Shown piece after piece: positions 52,003 to 56,604 of a stretch of DNA of 56,604 bases. The notes beneath the pieces were generated by a model that was not told where the DNA came from, searched no databases, and saw only the letters and a program-made list of their open reading frames with translations. Numbering within the stretch: position 1 is the first letter of the stretch; the number at the start of each line of letters is the position of its first letter. The position numbers and the translations under genes were made by a program. The stretch spans positions 1 to 56,604 of the forward strand of contig CADCBZ010000019.1 in the NCBI GenBank assembly GCA_902799765.1. The letters are read 5' to 3'. This DNA is from an uncultured Prevotellaceae bacterium. GTDB lineage: Bacteria > Bacteroidota > Bacteroidia > Bacteroidales > Bacteroidaceae.

Positions 52003-53511
52003 TCAGTCCCCAATTACCTCCGTAATGGGCTCTCCGATGCAGGCATTCGGCTGCTGGATATGAAGTTTCTGACACACCGTCGGCGCGATGTCGGTGATGT
52101 GGACTTCGCGCGAAGTGCTGCCGTGCTCCACCTTCCAGCCGTAGAACAGCAGGGGGAGGTGGGCATCGTATGGACACCATGTGCCATGGGTCGTGCCTAT
52201 AGGCGACGAACCCTTGCCGAAACTATAAAAGCCTGGTTCCAACATGAAGATGATGTCGCCGGAGCGGTCGTGGTGATAACCGTTCAGTGCCCGTTCGCGC
52301 AGGAACTCAGGCACAGGAGCCGTAGCCGCATTCTTGAAATCAAAGGCAAACGACACATGCGGCATCTTCAAGACCATATCCACAATGATTTGTCTCACTC
52401 GCTCCTCGTCAAGACCCTGTTCGCGGATGCTCTCCTTGTCGAGCACGATCCGATAGTCAAGCATATCCTTGATCACCGGCTTCATGCCGAATTGCTCTGC
52501 GAGCTGCTTCTCAGCCTCCATGAGATAATCCTCCTTCCACTTCCAGGCGTCGGCATTAAACTTATGGTCTTCCATGAACTTGAAGTTATGGGCAGCCCCA
52601 TGGTCAGCCGTCAGGAACAGCAGGTAGTTCCCCTCGCCCACCTGGGCATCGAGGGCCTTCAGCAATCGGGCAATGTCCTTGTCGAGTTCCATATAGGCCT
52701 CATCGGTTTTATCGCCACGTGTGCTCCACTCGTGGCCGATCACGTCGGTCTGTGAATAGCTGATACAGAGCATATCGGTCTCCTCCCCCTTACCCAGGTT
52801 CTCACCCTTCAGCGAAGCGATGGCCATATCGGTGATCAGATGGCCGCACAGCGGATAAAGCCCCACGTCCTTACCCACCTTGGCCAGTTCCTTGTTCTGC
52901 TTCATCTCCTGATTATAGGCTTTCGCCCACTGGGGCAGCTCCTCCATATACCAGGTGCTGGTGATAAACTGGCCGTTCTTCGTATCGATCCAGTAGGCGG
53001 CATTGGCGCCGCGCCCGCCTGGCAGGATGGCCGCACGGTCCTTATAGCTCACGCTGATCACCTTCGACTTGAAGTCGGTATGCAGTCGCAGTTGGTCACC
53101 GATCGTCGAGGCCAGCAGGTTGATGGGCGATGAGGCGTCCTTCTTATCCGTCCCCACTGTCTTCACGTCGGGATCCTCACAACTGCTGCGCTTCACGCCG
53201 TTCACATAGAAGGCGTTACCACAGATACCATGGAAGGCAGGTGTCGTACCTGTATAGATACTGGTATGTCCGATGGCCGTCACCGTCGGCAGGTAGTTGA
53301 TCATACAGTTATCGCAGGAATAGCCCTTGGTGATCAGCCGTTTCAGTCCGTCCGTTTGGAACTGGTCGTAGTATCTGCCAAGATAATCCCAGCGCATCTG
53401 ATCGACCACGATTCCCACTACGAGCTTCGGCCGCTCGTTGAATGCCGTCTCTGCCTGCAGCTGCGCAGTGAAGCAGACGGCCATTGTCAAAGCAATCAAA
53501 ATTCTTCTCAT
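52003..53511 (-). CDS. PafA-like alkaline phosphatase superfamily enzyme, exported
   Basis: The 502-residue protein has a signal peptide (MRRILIALTMAVCFTAQLQA) and the PafA pattern. Asp37 (VVDQMRWDY) binds metal; Thr78 in TVTAIGHTSIYTG is the catalytic nucleophile; Asn99 in GICGNAFY and the pair Lys157/Arg159 in SYKDRAAILPGG contact phosphate; metal ligands continue in QTDVIGHEW, ADHGAAH and GTTHGTW. PafA enzymes are broad phosphate-monoester hydrolases in the periplasm of Bacteroidetes. It is the last gene of the mannanase/GPH unit, and its ATG overlaps the symporter stop by four bases. Whether it acts in mannan use (for example on phosphorylated sugars) or in general phosphate scavenging is unknown. 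Confidence 0.88.
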   Translation of the reverse strand: MRRILIALTMAVCFTAQLQAETAFNERPKLVVGIVVDQMRWDYLGRYYDQFQTDGLKRLITKGYSCDNCMINYLPTVTAIGHTSIYTGTTPAFHGICGNAFYVNGVKRSSCEDPDVKTVGTDKKDASSPINLLASTIGDQLRLHTDFKSKVISVSYKDRAAILPGGRGANAAYWIDTKNGQFITSTWYMEELPQWAKAYNQEMKQNKELAKVGKDVGLYPLCGHLITDMAIASLKGENLGKGEETDMLCISYSQTDVIGHEWSTRGDKTDEAYMELDKDIARLLKALDAQVGEGNYLLFLTADHGAAHNFKFMEDHKFNADAWKWKEDYLMEAEKQLAEQFGMKPVIKDMLDYRIVLDKESIREQGLDEERVRQIIVDMVLKMPHVSFAFDFKNAATAPVPEFLRERALNGYHHDRSGDIIFMLEPGFYSFGKGSSPIGTTHGTWCPYDAHLPLLFYGWKVEHGSTSREVHITDIAPTVCQKLHIQQPNACIGEPITEVIGD

Positions 53512-54902
53512 TGGATAGCTCTTATTTCTTTCAGTTCATTAGTAATCTCACGCACACGCTTCCTGGTCAGCGGATAGAACCACACCACCACAATCGCCAG
53601 GGCTGCCACAGCAGCAGGGATGAAGCTCATCAGCCAGCGCAAGGCCATCAGCGCACTCTCAGGCTGAACGGCACCTGCCTCCAACTGCGCCGCATCGGTG
53701 ATATAGCCGAAAGCCGACAACAGCCAAAGCACGGCGGCACCACTGATGGCACCACCAAACTTCTGGGCCATCGACGCACTGGAGAAGATCAGACCTGTAG
53801 AGGCGGTACGGAACTTCAGCTCGGCATAGTCGCTCACGTCGGCATACATACTCCAGATCAGCGGCGACATCACACCTGTGAAGATCGAGATGATCACCTG
53901 CAGCACCAGCATCGTCCAGAAGCCCGACGGCGTGCAAGGCACGTAGAAGAAGGCGATACTCAGCACCACCAGCATGGCGTTCACGAAGATAAAAGTGGTC
54001 TTCTTACCCAGCACCCTGGCTATCGGCACACAGAGGGCCACACCAGCCATGTTTGCCACCTCTCCTACACCCAGGAACAGACCTGAATAGAAGAGGAATA
54101 CGATGCCAAAGAACGCCAGATGCACGTTAGGGCCGATGATGTCGAGGAAGAAATAGGCCACCGTTGCACCACGCACCGTATTAAACAGGTTCGAGCAGAG
54201 GGCGGCACCGATGAGTATCCACCAGGGCTTGTTGTCGAGCAACGACTTGAAGTCGCGACTCACGCTCACCGTCGAGACGCCCTTCAGATGCTCCCTCGTC
54301 AGGAGGAAGCTGATGATGAACATCACGAAACAGGCGGAGGCGACACACACCATCGCCCAGAACCAGCCGTCGGTTGACATATAGCCGCCCAGCGCGTTCG
54401 TCAGCGGCTCCCAGATAAACAGGGCGATAAACGAACCGCCATAGGCGAAGAACATACGGAACGAGGAGAACACCGTCTTCTCGTTGGTATCGTCGGTCAT
54501 CACACCCAGCATCGCACCGTAAGGCACGTTCACCGCCGTATAAACCGTCATCATCATGATATAGGTGACATACGCCCACATCAGCTTGGCCCCATAGTTC
54601 CAGTCGGGCGTGGTAAACAGCAGGATACCACTGATCGTGAAGAAGGGCGCCACCCACAGCAGATAGGGGCGATACTTACCCCACCTCGTATTGGTACGAT
54701 CGACAATGACACCCATCATCGGGTCCGACACGGCATCCCAGATGCGGGTCACGAGCACCAGCACACCGGCATCGACCAGCGACAGACCGAAAATGTTAGA
54801 GTAGAAGATCGGCAGATAATAGGAAAACACCTTCCAGAAAGTCGATGTTGACATGTCACCGAACCCATAGCCGATCTTTTCGATTAATTTAGCTTGAGCC
54901 AT
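53508..54902 (-). CDS. GPH-family sugar:cation symporter (MelB-like MFS)
   Basis: The 464-residue, twelve-helix protein begins MAQAKLIEKIGYGFGDMSTSTFWKVFSYYLP and has the GPH signature DAVSDPMMGVIVDRTNTRWGKYRPYLLW, including the conserved Asp residues of helix 2 and the cytoplasmic RWGKYRP loop. The later segment FRTASTGLIFSSASMAQKFGGAISG is also typical. Such carriers import disaccharides or oligosaccharides with H+ or Na+. With the upstream beta-mannanase, mannobiose or a related mannan product is the likely cargo, which is inference. It lies five bases downstream of the mannanase gene and overlaps the PafA-like gene by four bases, forming one transcription unit. Confidence 0.9.
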   Translation of the reverse strand: MAQAKLIEKIGYGFGDMSTSTFWKVFSYYLPIFYSNIFGLSLVDAGVLVLVTRIWDAVSDPMMGVIVDRTNTRWGKYRPYLLWVAPFFTISGILLFTTPDWNYGAKLMWAYVTYIMMMTVYTAVNVPYGAMLGVMTDDTNEKTVFSSFRMFFAYGGSFIALFIWEPLTNALGGYMSTDGWFWAMVCVASACFVMFIISFLLTREHLKGVSTVSVSRDFKSLLDNKPWWILIGAALCSNLFNTVRGATVAYFFLDIIGPNVHLAFFGIVFLFYSGLFLGVGEVANMAGVALCVPIARVLGKKTTFIFVNAMLVVLSIAFFYVPCTPSGFWTMLVLQVIISIFTGVMSPLIWSMYADVSDYAELKFRTASTGLIFSSASMAQKFGGAISGAAVLWLLSAFGYITDAAQLEAGAVQPESALMALRWLMSFIPAAVAALAIVVVWFYPLTRKRVREITNELKEIRAIQ

Positions 54903-54907
54903 AGGTT

Positions 54908-56200
54908 TTATTTCTTAAACACATTCTTCATTCTTTCCACCTGCGAGCTGATCACCTGCAGCGTCGAGCCGTCGCCGGCAAACACAGAATTCAGTCCCTG
55001 CGCCTCCTGGGCAGGATCGCCCGTATAGTCATCGCCCACCTGCCACTGCTCGGCATGCTTCGGCTGAGCCAGTCCACCCCAGCCCCAGAAGTTACAGCCG
55101 GCAAAGTAGCCACCCTGTTCGGCATTGTCGCCCACCAGCGAGAACACGTAGCTGTAGAACGCGTCGCGCCCCTGTGTCGGTGTGCCCAGGGCAAACTTGA
55201 AGTCATCCCTCGGATAGCCGAACTCCTCCATCACCAGCGGCTTCCTGATCTTCGCGCAGATGGCCAGATGGCGGTCGATATAATCCTTCGTGTTCGCCTT
55301 TGCCTGCGGCAGGTCGTCTATCAGGTGATCCTGTCGCGCCCAGCTCCAGTTATAGGGCCACAGGTGGATGTTGCAATAGTCGATGTTCGGGTCAGCACAA
55401 ATGCGCTCCCAACAGCCGTAGTCGCCCTCACAGCCCCAGGCGCCCTCGCTGCCGATGGAAATCAGGTGGTTCGGATCCAGCTGGCGGATCAGGGCCGATG
55501 CCTCGCTGAGCCACTGCTCAAAGGCTGGCAGCGCCTCCTTCGAGAAGGCACGCGGCTCATTGCCGATCTGCCACGACATGATGGCTGGATCGTCCTTATA
55601 GGCCACGCCCGTATAACGGTTCGTGCGGCTCAGGATAAATCTCACGTAGTCATAGAACAGCTGATGGGCCGGCTGGTTCGTGGCATACTGCGCCACGAAA
55701 TTCATATAGGCAGGATAACCGTCCTCGTTGGGTCTTGGCGCCTTGCCGGCACCTGCATGCTGCAGATAGAAGCCGTAGCCCCCACTCCACTCCCATGAGT
55801 TGTTCAGATAGAGCACGGCCACCATCTTCCGCTTGCCCAGCTCCTGCATCAGGTAGTCGAGCCCTGCCAGGATCGTATCGTTATACACGCCAGGGGCCAC
55901 CTGCAACGTCGGCTCCACCTTCGTGGTCACGCCGCGTTCGCCATCAGAGCCCACGAGGATGCGCAGGTTGTCGATGCCGATCTGCTTCATCAGGTCGAGC
56001 TCGCGGCAGAGTCGCTGGCGGTCACCGCCCTGACCCTCCGAGCCGAGGATCGCCCCATACCAGAAATTCGTGCCTACATAATAATAAGGCTGGCCGTCTT
56101 TTTCGAAATGTCCGTCCTTCACAACCACGAACTTCGACTGCCCCATCGTGGGGATCATCATCGCAGCCATCAGGAGAGTGACGAATAGTTTTAGCTTCAT
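54908..56200 (-). CDS. Glycoside hydrolase family 5 beta-mannanase, exported
   Basis: The 430-residue protein has a signal peptide (MKLKLFVTLLMAAMMIPTMG) and a (beta/alpha)8 GH5 domain of the mannanase-like subfamily 7. Features are YYVGTNFWYGA near the start, IDNLRILVGSDG, the acid/base Glu215 in SWQIGNEPRAF, NIHLWPYNWSW, the nucleophile Glu326 in PLVMEEFGYP, and NFWGWGG. It should hydrolyse internal beta-1,4-mannosyl bonds of mannan or galactomannan in the periplasm or outside. The length and single domain match the family. The ATG at 56200 is used; the frame could start three bases earlier at TTG. First gene of the leftward unit with the GPH symporter and PafA-like gene. Confidence 0.9.
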   Translation of the reverse strand: MKLKLFVTLLMAAMMIPTMGQSKFVVVKDGHFEKDGQPYYYVGTNFWYGAILGSEGQGGDRQRLCRELDLMKQIGIDNLRILVGSDGERGVTTKVEPTLQVAPGVYNDTILAGLDYLMQELGKRKMVAVLYLNNSWEWSGGYGFYLQHAGAGKAPRPNEDGYPAYMNFVAQYATNQPAHQLFYDYVRFILSRTNRYTGVAYKDDPAIMSWQIGNEPRAFSKEALPAFEQWLSEASALIRQLDPNHLISIGSEGAWGCEGDYGCWERICADPNIDYCNIHLWPYNWSWARQDHLIDDLPQAKANTKDYIDRHLAICAKIRKPLVMEEFGYPRDDFKFALGTPTQGRDAFYSYVFSLVGDNAEQGGYFAGCNFWGWGGLAQPKHAEQWQVGDDYTGDPAQEAQGLNSVFAGDGSTLQVISSQVERMKNVFKK

Positions 56201-56230
56201 CAAATATGAATTATTTAGTTATTTTGCCTG

Positions 56231-56262
56231 CAAATATACAAAAAAAAATTCATTCAGCCAAA
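56231..56262 (-). promoter_or_regulatory. Promoter of the mannanase operon
   Basis: On the minus strand TTTG (56262-56259) and TATATTTG (56238-56231) are separated by 20 bases. The leader to the ATG at 56200 is about 25 bases. Confidence 0.6.
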
Positions 56263-56306
56263 CTTCTATGCCCAAAAAGCCAAAAAACTTTCATGAGCAC
56301 TCAAAA

Positions 56307-56330
56307 TCTAACATCTAACATCTAACATTT
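56307..56330. repeat. Tandem CTAACAT heptamers, left arm of an inverted pair
   Basis: TCTAACAT repeats three times in register (CTAACAT unit). The 16 bases 56314-56329 are the exact reverse complement of 56468-56483. Confidence 0.85.
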
Positions 56331-56398
56331 ACATTTTCAAAAAGTAGGTTTTCTGAGGATATAGGAGGGAAAGAGATAATTATCACAATAATTATTAA

Positions 56399-56436
56399 TT
56401 ATATTATATATATTATACATAATATATATAATATAA
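56399..56436. repeat. AT-only palindrome with 18-base arms
   Basis: TTATATTATATATATTAT and ATAATATATATAATATAA are perfect reverse complements around a two-base centre (AC). Only A and T occur in the arms. It lies between the two CTAACAT arrays and could extrude as a cruciform or act as a weak terminator. Confidence 0.85.
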
Positions 56437-56467
56437 AAGTTCTGTTAGACAAAAACCACAAAACTTT

Positions 56468-56495
56468 AATGTTAGATGTTAGATTGTTAGATGTC
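56468..56495. repeat. Inverted copies of the CTAACAT heptamer, right arm
   Basis: ATGTTAG occurs twice in register, followed by TTGTTAG and ATGTCAG. The first 16 bases are the exact reverse complement of 56314-56329. The remaining sequence to 56604 has no gene I recognise; GGTTGACTC occurs at about 56524 and 56577. Confidence 0.75.
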
Positions 56496-56604
56496 AGACT
56501 TGTGTCTGTCTTTTCCTGAATAAGGTTGACTCTTTTTAGGCCTTGTTCTTTAACATTTGCCTACCCGTACGGATTTGGTTGACTCCTCTCTCTGAGATCA
56601 GTTG

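Noticed and set aside
56307-56495. CRISPR-like array from repeated CTAACAT
   Set aside because: Units are seven bases, without spacers of constant length and without cas genes; the two arrays are inverted, not parallel.

Overview
The window looks like the chromosome of a Bacteroidales bacterium, most probably Prevotella or a close relative. Evidence: many genes preceded by the Bacteroidetes -7 box TAnnTTTG, often with a TTG-type -33 box about 20 bases upstream; a type IX secretion C-terminal domain; DUF3078 and PorT-like outer-membrane proteins; a complex I operon with fused NuoCD and no nuoE, nuoF or nuoG; and protein sequences typical of that group. Species assignment is inference from memory of these families. 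No rRNA, tRNA, CRISPR array or insertion sequence was recognised.

Bases 1-20572 are a surface-glycan region: a UbiA-type polyprenyl-phosphate phosphoribosyltransferase, eight GT-B glycosyltransferases (family 4 or similar), four GT-A (family 2) glycosyltransferases, two integral-membrane O-acyltransferases, one hexapeptide acyltransferase, a LicD-family protein and a predicted beta-propeller protein. Genes lie on both strands in short units with their own promoters, and most are AT-rich compared with the rest of the window. The region is scarred: an AT-rich glycosyltransferase sits between intact ubiA and a decayed copy of its 3' part, which is joined to a stranded C-terminus of a LruC/DUF4842 protein; and one 613-residue glycosyltransferase carries two acceptor domains but one donor domain.

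Bases 20569-41708 are mostly core genes: a small hypothetical, a winged-helix protein with a histone-like tail, aspS, a DUF1573 protein, a DUF3078 outer-membrane protein, a yidC/S9 peptidase/MFS/DUF1846/MFS run, an opposite-strand run of a LysM-periplasmic-binding protein, a PorT-like barrel, a POT peptide transporter and an endonuclease/phosphatase, then a small T9SS-domain protein and uvrA. The last two are divergent from the LysM gene, across two promoters that appear to share one CAATTG -33 palindrome.

Bases 41818-51946 are the complex I operon, transcribed leftward in the order nuoA, B, CD, H, I, J, K, L, M, N. Two members look damaged: nuoM has an apparent 17-base deletion with a frameshift at the VDGIS segment, and NuoH lacks about 28 residues covering most of its first membrane helix and the ER motif. 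The other subunits read as complete. The window closes with a leftward operon of a GH5 beta-mannanase, a GPH-family sugar symporter and a PafA-like phosphatase. A 400-base non-coding stretch follows, with an 18-base-arm AT palindrome nested inside inverted arrays of the heptamer CTAACAT.
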